DNA from: an uncultured Lachnospiraceae bacterium
GTDB lineage: Bacteria > Bacillota > Clostridia > Lachnospirales > Lachnospiraceae
Assembly: GCA_947628705.1 (NCBI GenBank)
Contig: CANRAZ010000015.1
Coordinates: 1-41,428, forward strand
DNA: 41,428 bases
Reading direction: 5' to 3'
Shown: positions 32,465-41,123 of the stretch, in pieces
Layout of the letters: the number at the start of each line of letters is the position of its first letter
Position numbering within the stretch: the stretch's first letter is position 1
Notes under the pieces: generated by a model
Seen by the model: only the letters and a program-made list of their open reading frames with translations
What the model was told of the DNA's origin: nothing
Database searches by the model: none
Translations under genes and position numbers: made by a program

Positions 32465-33667
32465 TTACTTCTCGTCTGACACCTGAAAAATGTAAAACTT
32501 CAGATAGCTTGAATCCTCTGCTCCCCAAAGAATCGGGTGGTCTGCCGACTGGGTGCGGTACTCGACCTGTCTAAGCCTTTTATGCACATTTGCCGCCGCC
32601 TGTCCTACCGTCTTTGAAAATAAAGCCTCGTCCATAAAGTGCGAGCAGGTGCAGGTGGCAAGATATCCGCCGTCTTTAACTAGCTTCATCGCCCTGAGGT
32701 TGATTTCCCTGTAGCCCTTTACCGCATTTTTTACTGAATTTCTGGACTTTGTAAAGGCAGGCGGATCCAGAATTATTACATCAAACCTTTCTCCCTGTCT
32801 TTCAAGCTCCGGAAGCAGTTCAAAAACATCTGCACATTTGAATTCCACAGTGTTTTCAAATCCGTTTAGGATTGCGTTCTCCCTCGCCTGTACGATCCCA
32901 AGCTCCGATGCGTCAACGCCCAAAACATACGATGCTCCTGCCTTTGCGGCATTTAACGCAAAAGAGCCCGTGTGGGTAAAGCAGTCAAGAACTTTTGCGC
33001 CCCTGCAAAGCCTTTGTACCGCCTGTCTGTTATATTTCTGGTCGAGAAAAAAACCTGTTTTCTGCCCTTCGGCAACGTCAACCATGTAACGGATTCCGTT
33101 TTCAACGATTTCAACCTTTGTATCAAATTCCGCGCCGATAAAGCCCTTTCGCCTCTCCATGCCCTCCTGTTCGCACACCTTGGCGTCACTTCGTTCATAA
33201 AAGCCTCGAATTTCAATTCCGTCCTCCAAGAGAACTTCCTTTATAAGTTCCACCAAAGTTGGCTTCAGCCTGTCAATTCCGAGCGCAAGAGACTGAATTA
33301 CAACCACATCGGAAAATTTGTCTGCAACGAAGCCCGGCAGAAAGTCCGCTTCTCCGAAAATAAGACGACAGCTACCTGTGTCAACGGTGCGCTTTCTGTA
33401 CTCCCATGCGTTCTTTATGCGCATATAGAGGAAATCCTTGTCAATTTCCGCATTGGGATTTCTTGTCAGCATCCTGACAATCAGCTTCGACCCTCTGTTT
33501 ATAAACCCCTTTCCAAGAGGATAACCGTCAAAGTCTCTGACAGCCACTATATCGCTGTCCGCAAAATCACCAACCAGCTCTGCAACCTCGTTGTCATATA
33601 TCCACGGACCGCCCGCCTTAAGAGCGCGTCCTGCACCTTTTTTAAGAATTACTGTTCCGTCTGACAT
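32465..33667 (-). CDS. Class I rRNA methyltransferase, RlmI/YwbD type
   Basis: 400 residues. The PUA domain at the N-terminus (GAGRALKAGGPWIYDNEV) is followed by an EEHEE-like subdomain and a Rossmann SAM domain: AEGQKTGFFLDQKYNRQAV, VLDCFTHTGSFALNAAKAGA and IILDPPAFTKSR, with CTCSHFM as the possible catalytic loop. RlmI methylates C1962 of 23S rRNA in E. coli; the same architecture exists in Firmicutes (YwbD). No near gene suggests another role. It has a strong sigma-A promoter 38 bp upstream of the ATG. Confidence 0.9.
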   Translation of the reverse strand: MSDGTVILKKGAGRALKAGGPWIYDNEVAELVGDFADSDIVAVRDFDGYPLGKGFINRGSKLIVRMLTRNPNAEIDKDFLYMRIKNAWEYRKRTVDTGSCRLIFGEADFLPGFVADKFSDVVVIQSLALGIDRLKPTLVELIKEVLLEDGIEIRGFYERSDAKVCEQEGMERRKGFIGAEFDTKVEIVENGIRYMVDVAEGQKTGFFLDQKYNRQAVQRLCRGAKVLDCFTHTGSFALNAAKAGASYVLGVDASELGIVQARENAILNGFENTVEFKCADVFELLPELERQGERFDVIILDPPAFTKSRNSVKNAVKGYREINLRAMKLVKDGGYLATCTCSHFMDEALFSKTVGQAAANVHKRLRQVEYRTQSADHPILWGAEDSSYLKFYIFQVSDEK

Positions 33668-33704
33668 TTTATTTCAGTTCTGCCTTTCATGTAAGCCTTT
33701 TGCA

Positions 33705-33733
33705 ATTATAGCTTTCCATGAGTTTTGAGTCAA
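33705..33733 (-). promoter_or_regulatory. Predicted sigma-A promoter of the rRNA methyltransferase gene
   Basis: Minus strand: TTGACT (plus 33728-33733), 17 bp, TATAAT (plus 33705-33710). Confidence 0.8.
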
Positions 33734-33779
33734 GTAAAGTTTCTCATTGAAGCTTCTGCGCGCCTTGCGAAGCGATAGC

Positions 33780-34748
33780 TTATTTTGCTTTTGTCAACAT
33801 TTTCAAAGTATTATTAGTCCGATCGAACAGCCATATGTTCGCCTGCATATCGGCTATGACTATCATATCTTCCTCAACTTCAATCCCACCTGAAGCATCA
33901 ATATTTTCGGATAAAGTTACTTGGTTCAGTTCACCATTATCACTTATCCACCATAGAATACTCTTTGTTAGGTCAGAATTAGTTGCAACCCCATATAAGA
34001 TCCCATTACTTACAGCAAACCGGGTGCAATCTGCTCTAACATGTTCAACTGTCGTTATCCTAATAAGATTACCCTCATCGTACTTATAATAGGTTGCTCC
34101 ATCATAATAATAGTCTGCACCATCATCATACACTTGACTCTCATTTCCTACATTCCGCGCAGGAGCCTCTCTTTGTGTTGAGACAGCAAAGTAGATTGTA
34201 TTGTCAGCTTCCCGCACCGAAGTAATATTCCCGTCAATTATTTTTTCCGGCGTACCACTTGTAAAGCGAATCAAGAATAAACCTTCATATGTTCCATAAA
34301 AAACACCATCTGTTGTAACACCGAAAGGGTACTCTACTGCACCATCGAATGAATACAGAATTTTTTCTTCTGAAGAACTGCAGTTCCACGACACTATTTT
34401 TTCCCAATCGATATAATAGCACCAGTCTTCCACGATTCCAATCAGCTCAACAAGCGTTGAATCAGGCGCTGTCCCTTTCTCGACAAAGGAACCCTCTGAC
34501 AATACGGATATTTTCCCATCTCCGACAAGATATATTTTACCATCGATTTGAAAAATACTCTCTTTTAAATCCGTTTTGACCGGTTCGCCAGATGCATTTT
34601 CAACACAAAAAACCGTATAATTTCCATCCTGATAGTATATATCGTTGGCATAAATACCTAGATGACGTACTTTATTCGGAGGGCATGGTTCATTCTGACA
34701 TGCCGTCAGTACTACGATAGCAAATAAAAGCAGAATTAATCGTTTCAT
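33780..34748 (-). CDS. Lipoprotein with beta-propeller-like repeats
   Basis: 322 residues from the ATG at 34748 (GGAG just 3 bases upstream, AGAGG further). The signal MKRLILLLFAIVVLTACQNE has a clear lipobox LTAC. The rest consists of short, repeated strands with YY/W and 'I/L-Y-x-V-D' patterns (GIYANDIYYQDGNYTVF, VEDWCYYIDWEKIVSW, GVFYGTYEGLFLI), like the DUF5050-type propellers of clostridial lipoproteins. A Tyr/Asp-rich loop YDDGADYYYDGATYYKYDEG stands out. The function is unknown. The base composition is AT-richer than the methyltransferase beside it. Confidence 0.65.
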   Translation of the reverse strand: MKRLILLLFAIVVLTACQNEPCPPNKVRHLGIYANDIYYQDGNYTVFCVENASGEPVKTDLKESIFQIDGKIYLVGDGKISVLSEGSFVEKGTAPDSTLVELIGIVEDWCYYIDWEKIVSWNCSSSEEKILYSFDGAVEYPFGVTTDGVFYGTYEGLFLIRFTSGTPEKIIDGNITSVREADNTIYFAVSTQREAPARNVGNESQVYDDGADYYYDGATYYKYDEGNLIRITTVEHVRADCTRFAVSNGILYGVATNSDLTKSILWWISDNGELNQVTLSENIDASGGIEVEEDMIVIADMQANIWLFDRTNNTLKMLTKAK

Positions 34749-34949
34749 AGGCTCCTTTACCTCTTGTTTTCTTCTTGTTAGAAAAAAACTGTGCGGATTA
34801 CCCCGTATCCCTTTGTCACAATCATTCCAAGAACCAATCAAATCAAAATCAACGTCGAAGCATGCGGTTCCTCTCTTTCAGCCGCCAATAGTAAAATCCC
34901 TCTCATAAAGTAGAATTCCGGCCAATTGCGCAGCCTATGAAAATATTAT

Positions 34950-34979
34950 ATATAATAATTGCGAATTATACAATGTCAA
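34950..34979 (-). promoter_or_regulatory. Candidate sigma-A promoter upstream of the propeller lipoprotein
   Basis: Minus strand: TTGACA (plus 34974-34979), 18 bp, TTATAT (plus 34950-34955; a 17-bp spacer gives ATTATA). It is about 200 bp from the gene start, so its use is uncertain. Confidence 0.45.
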
Positions 34980-35069
34980 TTTCGGAGAAGCTTTTAGAAC
35001 TGTTTATTACTAAAGATATAAAATAGGGCCCCTGTGGATAAAACTGCGGAAGCTCATAAACAATAAGAC

Positions 35070-35098
35070 TTGATTTGTATTGTGTTTTCATGTATAAT
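35070..35098 (+). promoter_or_regulatory. Predicted sigma-A promoter of the linker-rich lipoprotein
   Basis: TTGATT, 17 bp, TATAAT. The leader of about 120 nt before the ATG is A/C/G-rich and poor in T, with AACAA and GGAC-type short repeats, and looks unstructured. Confidence 0.72.
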
Positions 35099-35224
35099 GA
35101 ACAGTAATAGGTTTGTGCGACAAATACGGCAAATAAAATATAAACAACAAAGATAACAGGGACAACAAGGACGATAAAGGTAACAAAAACAGCAAAGCTC
35201 AAACCGTTGGGAGGTCAAATTGCC

Positions 35225-36457
35225 ATGAAAAAATGTTTAAAAATTATTCTTGCTATATTTTTAATTCTCATAATGTCTTTATGTCTTATTTCGTGCGGCA
35301 AGGACGAATCATCTGATAAGAAAAATTCCGAAAAAACAACGCAGGCTGCGGAAGAATCTGAGGTCTCTCCTACGAACGGAGAATCTGATGGCAAAGATGG
35401 CACAATGACTCCTACCGAAGCATCGGATTCGAATGACACTTCCAACGACGAAAAAGACAAAGCTCCTGCTCCTACTACAGTTCCCGGTTCTGACAACCCT
35501 TCCGGTGACGATAAGGACAAAGCTCCTGTTCCTTCACAGTCTCCCGATTCCGAGAAAAATCCTTCAAACAAGAATCCTTCAGATAAAACTCCTTCCGGAG
35601 AAGATAAGCCTGCTGCCGGCACGGCTTCAATATTAACGGAAATTACTATTGACAGGGAACTTTCCGACAGCATAATTGCCATTCTGGAAACAGTTTCAGC
35701 CGGTAACTTTGACAAATATGTGGAGCTCACAAACTCCGACCTTATGGAAAACTCTGATTTTTATTACGATCCCGACGATTATTGGAGTGATCTGGCGGAG
35801 GATTTTGAATATATGAGTGAGGATTTCAATGATTTCACAGGAAAGATACTGACGACCTATACGGAAGAAATCTCAGACGGCGGATTTGATTATACCGGAG
35901 TCGCTATCATCGCGAAATGCAAAAAAACCGACGTCAGTTTTGAAGTACTGTACATGAAAGTAAATGGGAAGCCGTGTTTTGTCTTAAACAGCGGCGGTTC
36001 CATTGACCATGATTTCTACGACTTTGATGCTATAATCGCAAAACAGCTAAAGGCTGTTAAAGACGGAAATAAGACAGCCTTCCTCGAATCGGTCAATTTG
36101 AACCTTCTTAAAGAAATAATGTCAGCCTTAATCACAACGTCTGCCGGAGATTCGGAAATATCTTCCGATATGGATGATGAATTGCTTAAAGAGCTGCAGG
36201 AGATGGCTGAAACACAGTATGACGATCTGCGTGATTTTTTGGGAAACAGCCATGACGGCAAGGTTCTTTGGGTAGAGTCGTTCCCTTCTTTTCAAAACGA
36301 TGAACTTGGAGACATAAAAAATGAACTCGGTGAAAAATATAAGCTTTACTACCGTTCCGTGTTTACAGTGTTTGATGCAGATAAAGAATACGGAGAGCTT
36401 GAGGCATTTGCCTACCGCTGCGGAGATAAAATAGGAGTATTAATACAGCCGGATTAA
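35225..36457 (+). CDS. Lipoprotein with long acidic/proline low-complexity linker
   Basis: 410 residues. The lipoprotein signal ends LCLISCGKD. A linker (about 25-130) is rich in Asp, Lys, Ser, Thr and Pro, with internal repeats such as DKAPAPTTVPGS and DKAPVPSQSPDS and a run of NPS-like triplets. A folded C-terminal domain (about 135-410) contains DNEYLE-free helices and strands, e.g. GNFDKYVELTNSDLMENSDF, YTGVAIIAKCKKTDVSFEVL and YYRSVFTVFDADKEYG. The family was not recognised. The ATG is preferred over an in-frame TTG 6 codons up because GGGAGG lies 9 bases before it. Confidence 0.7.
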   Translation: MKKCLKIILAIFLILIMSLCLISCGKDESSDKKNSEKTTQAAEESEVSPTNGESDGKDGTMTPTEASDSNDTSNDEKDKAPAPTTVPGSDNPSGDDKDKAPVPSQSPDSEKNPSNKNPSDKTPSGEDKPAAGTASILTEITIDRELSDSIIAILETVSAGNFDKYVELTNSDLMENSDFYYDPDDYWSDLAEDFEYMSEDFNDFTGKILTTYTEEISDGGFDYTGVAIIAKCKKTDVSFEVLYMKVNGKPCFVLNSGGSIDHDFYDFDAIIAKQLKAVKDGNKTAFLESVNLNLLKEIMSALITTSAGDSEISSDMDDELLKELQEMAETQYDDLRDFLGNSHDGKVLWVESFPSFQNDELGDIKNELGEKYKLYYRSVFTVFDADKEYGELEAFAYRCGDKIGVLIQPD

Positions 36458-36611
36458 TTTTATTGCGTATAAATTAAAAAAAACACTCGCGGCAACCCTC
36501 GGTTGACAAATTTCCAACCGCTGCTTGGTGGCATGTAACCGCATAATCAGCTATGATTTTCATTGCGGCGGCACAGTACAGCTGCCAATAATCCATGCGG
36601 AGGAAGGAAAC

Positions 36612-37589
36612 ATGATATTAGCAGACAAAATAATGAATTTAAGAAAAAAGAACGGGTGGTCGCAGGAAGAGCTTGCAGAAAAAATGCAAGTGTCAAGGCA
36701 GGCGGTTTCCAAATGGGAGAGCGCGCAGACTGTTCCTGACATTGAGAAAATATTAATGCTAAGCAGCCTTTTTGGCGTCACCACGGATTATCTTCTCAAG
36801 GACGAAATAGAGGACGAAGTATTTACCGACGATGCAGACCGTTTGCCTATAAAACGTATCTCTCTTACACAGGCAAACGAATTTCTTGAATGGAGAAAAC
36901 GAGCCGCCAATCACATTGCAGCCGGAGTTTTTTTGTGCATCATCGCCCTCATCCCACTTATACTTTTAAGCACAGCGGCAGAATTGCCGGAGCCGCCTAT
37001 TTCCGAAAATTCAGCCTCAGTAATCGGGTTGGTCTCTTTACTGATCATTGTTGCGCCTGCGGTGGCAATCTTCATTTTCTGCGGTTTCAAAAACGCTCCG
37101 TTCGAGTTCATCGATAAAGAGCCTTTTGAAACGGAGTACGGCGTGAACGGAATGGTAAAGGAAAAACAGAAAGCATATCGGACCGACTATGTAAAATTCA
37201 ATATCATAGCTGTCTGCCTGTGCGTTCTCTCTCCTATCCCGCTATTTGTCGGCAACTTTACCGAAAATGATTTTTTCACCGTAATCATGCTGACCGTCAC
37301 AATGCTTCTGGCCGGAATCGGAACGGTGATTTTTATTATTGCCGGCGTTCGCTGGGCAAGCATGCAGAAGCTTTTAAAAGAGGGAGACTACGAACTTAAA
37401 AAGCAAAAGAAAATCCGCATCAAAAGCAATATCGGGAAAATATATTGGCTAAGCGCAACGGCCATATTTTTAGCGTGGAGCGTTTTGTCGGCCGATTGGG
37501 GGATCACATGGGCCCTTTGGCCGATAGCATGGTTACTGTTTGCAGTCGTAATGTGCCTTTTCAATCTGTTTGCAGACAAAGAAAACTAA
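36612..37589 (+). CDS. XRE-type helix-turn-helix regulator fused to a membrane domain
   Basis: 325 residues. The N-terminal HTH_3 (about 1-60) is ILADKIMNLRKKNGWSQEEL, then QVSRQAVSKWESAQTVPD. From residue 105 on are five or six transmembrane helices (e.g. IAAGVFLCIIALIPLILLST and VIMLTVTMLLAGIGTVIFII). HTH proteins with membrane C-termini of this kind are common in Firmicutes and may sense membrane or ligand state; targets are unknown. The start is set by GGAGGAAGG a few bases ahead of the ATG; a longer frame from 36525 lacks a ribosome binding site. Confidence 0.78.
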   Translation: MILADKIMNLRKKNGWSQEELAEKMQVSRQAVSKWESAQTVPDIEKILMLSSLFGVTTDYLLKDEIEDEVFTDDADRLPIKRISLTQANEFLEWRKRAANHIAAGVFLCIIALIPLILLSTAAELPEPPISENSASVIGLVSLLIIVAPAVAIFIFCGFKNAPFEFIDKEPFETEYGVNGMVKEKQKAYRTDYVKFNIIAVCLCVLSPIPLFVGNFTENDFFTVIMLTVTMLLAGIGTVIFIIAGVRWASMQKLLKEGDYELKKQKKIRIKSNIGKIYWLSATAIFLAWSVLSADWGITWALWPIAWLLFAVVMCLFNLFADKEN

Positions 37590-37601
37590 GCGGATATGTA
37601 G

Positions 37602-37651
37602 GAAACGGTCTCAGGTTTGCCCTTGCGTAAGTGTAAATCTGAGACCGTTTC
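37602..37651. repeat. Long inverted repeat after the XRE-membrane gene
   Basis: GAAACGGTCTCAG (37602-37614) and CTGAGACCGTTTC (37639-37651) are perfect 13-bp arms; with inner G-U and A-U pairs the stem reaches about 19 bp around a 12-base loop. There is no T-run, so it is not a classic terminator. A second hairpin GGAAGC-ATC-GCTTCC follows at 37679-37693. The 207-bp gap to 37797 shows nothing else convincing. Confidence 0.6.
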
Positions 37652-37796
37652 AAGGTTTACAATTTTCTGTTCAATGGCGGAAGCATCGCTTCCATGTGCA
37701 CTTATCGCCCAACAAAAGCAAAGCAGCCACTGCAAAAAGCCCCTTGGCGGGAGCATTTTGCAGGTAAAATCTTATGAAAAGTATATTGGAAGATGT

Positions 37797-38681
37797 TTAC
37801 GCTTTCCTGTTCTCCAAAAGCCTTGTTTCACGGGTCTGGCAATAGACGTGATAGCTCGGCTGTGAATTTGAATTTATCAGCAGCCATGCCGTCATCAGGA
37901 GCGGGCGGAACTCGTTGTTTTGCAGGATAAAATAGATCTTGAACTCGCTTTCGTCAACAACTAACTGCTCCTCGGCAAGAAAACGGAACCTGACAAGCAA
38001 CGGCAGCAACTCCCTGAATTTTTCAGGCTGAATTTCCATCTTCTCGGCAAGCCTGTCGGCGGTATATTTTGCTCCTCCCTCCAAATATGCAGTCTGCGTA
38101 AATATAGCGGCTTTAAGCCCGTCCGGGTCGGAAAGAAGTTCGAACAGTTCGCAATAGTTCTTTTCGCCCAAAAGTTTGCCGATAAGCCCCGGCTCGTCCT
38201 TTGTGACGCAGATATAAGGCATATCCTTCACAAGAGAGATATAGGTCGTGCCATCCTCAAGGACAAGCTGCGAAGTCACGAAAGCGCAATCCTGCTCGTC
38301 GATGATATCCCAAACGCTCCTGCAGTCGTCGCACTTAAAAGCGCTGTAATTCAGCCTGAAAATCATTTCAAAAATCAGTTTGAATACAGCCTCGCCGTCC
38401 TTTGCCGGCAAGCGGTCAAAGCCGTAGCTGCCGACAAGCTCCAAAAGCTCGTCTGAGGTGGGGATATGCTTTTTGTGCTCAAGCTCAAACAGCCTGTCGA
38501 TGCTCACGCAGAGCGTTTTTGCAAGCTCGGGAAGAAGATATGCGTCCGGCATACCGCCGTTTTCCCACTTCGATACCGCCTGTCCCGTAACGCCGACCGC
38601 CTCGCCAAGCTGCTCCTGAGTGAGCGCCTTGCCTTTGCGTAATTCCGCTATATTTTTGCCGATTATCTGTGAATAGTCCAT
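37797..38681 (-). CDS. XRE-type transcriptional regulator with large C-terminal domain
   Basis: 294 residues. The HTH_3 domain is IIGKNIAELRKGKALTQEQL then VTGQAVSKWENGGMPDAYLL (about 5-60). The remaining 230 residues hold no recognised domain; CDDCRSVWDI is a possible metal or redox pair, and a winged-helix-like stretch (LAEKMEIQPEKFRELLPLLV) lies near the C-terminus. The start is the ATG with AAAGGAG 7 bases upstream (nine codons shorter than the open frame). It probably regulates its own promoter. Confidence 0.75.
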   Translation of the reverse strand: MDYSQIIGKNIAELRKGKALTQEQLGEAVGVTGQAVSKWENGGMPDAYLLPELAKTLCVSIDRLFELEHKKHIPTSDELLELVGSYGFDRLPAKDGEAVFKLIFEMIFRLNYSAFKCDDCRSVWDIIDEQDCAFVTSQLVLEDGTTYISLVKDMPYICVTKDEPGLIGKLLGEKNYCELFELLSDPDGLKAAIFTQTAYLEGGAKYTADRLAEKMEIQPEKFRELLPLLVRFRFLAEEQLVVDESEFKIYFILQNNEFRPLLMTAWLLINSNSQPSYHVYCQTRETRLLENRKA

Positions 38682-38743
38682 AGTTGATCTCCTTTCGGTT
38701 TCAGCCAAAGCTCAATCGCGATTTTGTTTTTTGCTGTGACTAA

Positions 38744-38772
38744 ATTATAGCCCAAATGCCTGTTTGAATCAA
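38744..38772 (-). promoter_or_regulatory. Predicted sigma-A promoter of the second XRE gene
   Basis: Minus strand: TTGATT (plus 38767-38772), 17 bp, TATAAT (plus 38744-38749). Confidence 0.7.
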
Positions 38773-38876
38773 TAAAGGCGGTATTTAGAAATCCAAACGC
38801 AGGTTGGAAAATAAAAACATAGCGGACTTTCGGGAAGGCGCTGCGGCATTGCAAGCACTGCCTTTCTGCTTGTAAG

Positions 38877-39409
38877 TCATAGCCCCTCCTTTCGCCCATT
38901 TTCTGCTCCTTTCCTCTTAGGAGCAACAGGAAATATTACTCCATCTTTATCCTTTCCCACACGCTTTCTATTATCCAACATATTCACCTCATTTTCCTCC
39001 GGGCTGTGCGAGGAATACCGCACCATCCAATCTTCCAACAGCCGCAGATAATCGTTCAGCACCCTCCGGCAGTACAATTCATCCTGCCGGAAAGCTCTCG
39101 CCAGCGGATACTTCGGCTTCCGCAGAGCAGCGGCAGCCGGCGGCTTGTCCGGGTCAAGCCCAAAGTCCGCAATCAGCTTCAGCTCCGCCTCGTAGCCGTT
39201 CAATCCAAACAGCCTCGCGGTGAAGTCAATTACATCGCCGGTTGCCCGCAGCCGAAGCAATAAAAGTAGTCCTCGTTCAGCTTCAGGCTCGGGTGCCGGT
39301 CATAGTGGAACGGGCAACAAGCCATACTGTTTCGATTGACCTTCAGCCCATAGTGTTAGGCAGCATCCTTCACGGAGATCGCCGCCTTGACGGTTTCGTA
39401 GATACTCAT
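38877..39409 (-). pseudogene. Decayed CHC2 zinc-finger primase of a mobile element
   Basis: From the ATG at 39409 (MSIYETVKAAISVKDAA) the frame hits TAA at 39356-39358, continues HYGLKVNRNSMACCPFHYDR, HPSLKLNEDYFYCFGCG, and then slips out of frame in a C-run at 39245-39247. The rest (ATGDVIDFTARLF, LIADFGLDPDKPP) is open to 38877. Read through both lesions, it shows the CHC2 zinc motif (CC..H..C..C) of primase-like proteins on Clostridia integrative elements, and it is shorter than a full primase. One stop and one base loss mark it as inactive. The region 39410-39689 to its right holds a GC hairpin (GCCGC/GCGGC near 39510-39548) and no gene. Confidence 0.75.
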
Positions 39410-39689
39410 GTGCATCTTTTTCTCGACGGTTTTTCCCCGTCTGCCTGAATATACGGGGAAAAGGCTATAGACCGAAAAATCCGGCAGGAGTGCAAGAAAA
39501 TAAAAAAGCCGCCCTGCGGAATCGCAAAAATGCAAGCCCACAGAGCGGCAAACTACCGGCAGCTATTGATTTTGTTCCTTAAATGAAATAAAATATTGAC
39601 AGGCTTTCATGTCGTACAAATATTGAGAGCCTGTTGTATGCGTTTATGTGTATCAACAAATTTTTCGTATAATACGAGGAGAAATCAAT

Positions 39690-40433
39690 ATGCGAATAGC
39701 AACCTATAATATATGGAATAGTGACGCGGGCATGCCTATGCGTTTTCGACAGCTTATTGATGAAATTGTCGGAGCCGACACCGATATTCTCTGTTTGCAG
39801 GAAGTAACAGACCGCGAAAAACATAACTCTTTTTCGTCACTTTGCAGATATAGTTATTCTTGTTGGCAAGCTCAAACAGGGCTTTCCATTCTAAGTAGGT
39901 ATCCCATTGACAAAACAAAAGATTTTGAATATGCTACATCTGCTTATATACAATTGGAAGGAAAAACGTTACTTGTCGTCAATGTTCATTTGCCATGGGA
40001 AAAAGCATCTTTAAGGGAAAAGGCGATTGTGAAAATTGCTAATACTGTCTCAAGTATCAAAGCCGACTATACGTTTTTGATGGGCGATTTTAACAGTTCC
40101 GAGCATTCGTCCATTCATCGTTTTTTGACCAATGAACAGTCGCTTTTAAATGCTGACACTTATTATTTCGATTTAGCAGAAGCCTTTGCCCAGATAAGTG
40201 AAACAAAAACATTAGCTACATTAAATTTTCGTGAAAACCCTCGTTGGGGTATCGCTGAAGCCAAAAATACGATTGAGGTTAATCAGCGATTTGACTGGAT
40301 ATTGTTAAAAAATCCGTATCCTGCTGCATTGCCTGAATTAAAGAAGTGCATGCTCTTTGGAACGGAGATTTCAAAAAAGACCGGTCTTGCTGCGAGTGAC
40401 CATTACGGTATCATGATCGAAATGGATTTTTAA
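39690..40433 (+). CDS. Endonuclease/exonuclease/phosphatase (EEP) family hydrolase
   Basis: 247 residues with the complete EEP active-site series: Asn in MRIATYNIWN, Glu in ILCLQEVTDRE, VNVHLPWEK, Asp/Asn in FLMGDFNSSEHSS, and the terminal ASDHYGI. The family spans nucleases and phospho-ester hydrolases, so DNA, RNA, inositol phosphate or sphingolipid substrates are possible; there is no signal peptide. AGGAG lies 8 bases before ATG. The next gene, a cytidine deaminase, starts 14 bp after its stop, so they form a pair. AT-rich compared with the left part. Confidence 0.82.
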   Translation: MRIATYNIWNSDAGMPMRFRQLIDEIVGADTDILCLQEVTDREKHNSFSSLCRYSYSCWQAQTGLSILSRYPIDKTKDFEYATSAYIQLEGKTLLVVNVHLPWEKASLREKAIVKIANTVSSIKADYTFLMGDFNSSEHSSIHRFLTNEQSLLNADTYYFDLAEAFAQISETKTLATLNFRENPRWGIAEAKNTIEVNQRFDWILLKNPYPAALPELKKCMLFGTEISKKTGLAASDHYGIMIEMDF

Positions 40434-40447
40434 AGGAGCATAGAATA

Positions 40448-40849
40448 ATGGATATTTGGGAGAAATTATATCATGAAGCGCACCGAGTACAAAATGCCCG
40501 TGTTATTTCACCTTTTATTGAAGCGGGCGGTGTTGCTGCCGCGCTATTAACAAAGGCAGGAAATATTTATGTTGGAGTATGTATTGATACTGCAAGCACT
40601 CTTGGAATGTGTGCCGAGCGAAACGCAATTGCAAATATGATTACCAACGGTGAACATGAGATAGACAAACTTGTGGCGATTGTCGAGGATGGAAGTGTTG
40701 GCTCTCCGTGTGGTGCCTGTCGTGAGTACATGATGCAACTGTCGAAAAACAGCGGTGAAATAGAAATCCTTACAGATTATGTAAATCGCAAAACCATACG
40801 ACTTAAAGAACTCATTCCTGATTGGTGGGGAACAAGTCAATATAATTAA
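40448..40849 (+). CDS. Cytidine deaminase family protein
   Basis: 133 residues. Zinc and catalytic motifs are CAERN (Cys55, Glu57) and PCGACRE (Cys88, Cys91). The size and spacing fit the homotetrameric Cdd class; blasticidin-S deaminase-like enzymes share this fold, so a drug or modified nucleoside cannot be excluded as substrate. It is coupled to the EEP gene 14 bp upstream. The sequence past its stop enters mobile-element debris. Confidence 0.85.
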   Translation: MDIWEKLYHEAHRVQNARVISPFIEAGGVAAALLTKAGNIYVGVCIDTASTLGMCAERNAIANMITNGEHEIDKLVAIVEDGSVGSPCGACREYMMQLSKNSGEIEILTDYVNRKTIRLKELIPDWWGTSQYN

Positions 40850-40912
40850 ATGCATCAATTCTCATTTGCTGATAAGAAACCTTTCCGCGCAAGAAAAAAG
40901 GAGGGGGCAAAT

Positions 40913-41032
40913 ATGAGATACCTTTCAACCTTTGAAGCAGCAGAGAAATGGGGGCTGTCTTCCCGACGCGTGGGCGTTCTCTGCAACGAAAACAGGATAC
41001 CAGGCGCACAGCGAGCAGGAAGCATTGGATAA
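40913..41032 (+). CDS. Truncated helix-turn-helix (excisionase-like) protein
   Basis: 39 residues. MRYLSTFEAAEKWGLSSRRV and LCNENRIPGAQRAG are the first two-thirds of small MerR/excisionase-type HTH proteins of Clostridia mobile elements. The normal ending (…W.IP…) is replaced by SIG and a stop. GGAGGGGG lies a few bases before ATG. It is probably non-functional. Confidence 0.55.
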   Translation: MRYLSTFEAAEKWGLSSRRVGVLCNENRIPGAQRAGSIG

Positions 41033-41123
41033 ATTCGGGCAGTCATTGACAGAGTTTATCCGTGAAACGATGGAAAACGCAAAAGCCCAGCAGGAGAAAG
41101 ACCATGCAGAGCATGAGCAATGA
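40995..41123 (+). pseudogene. C-terminal fragment of an unidentified element protein
   Basis: A 42-residue acidic helix-rich tail (SEQEALDKFGQSLTEFI, MENAKAQQEKDHAEHEQ) open in a different frame from the HTH fragment, beginning inside it. The stop is followed at once by a mini-frame ATGAGCAATGAG… that ends after nine codons. This looks like a deletion that joined the head of one gene to the tail of another. Confidence 0.4.

Noticed and set aside
34966-35202. 78-residue hydrophobic protein on the minus strand
   Set aside because: It is the complement of the low-complexity leader and promoter of the linker-rich lipoprotein, with no ribosome binding site.
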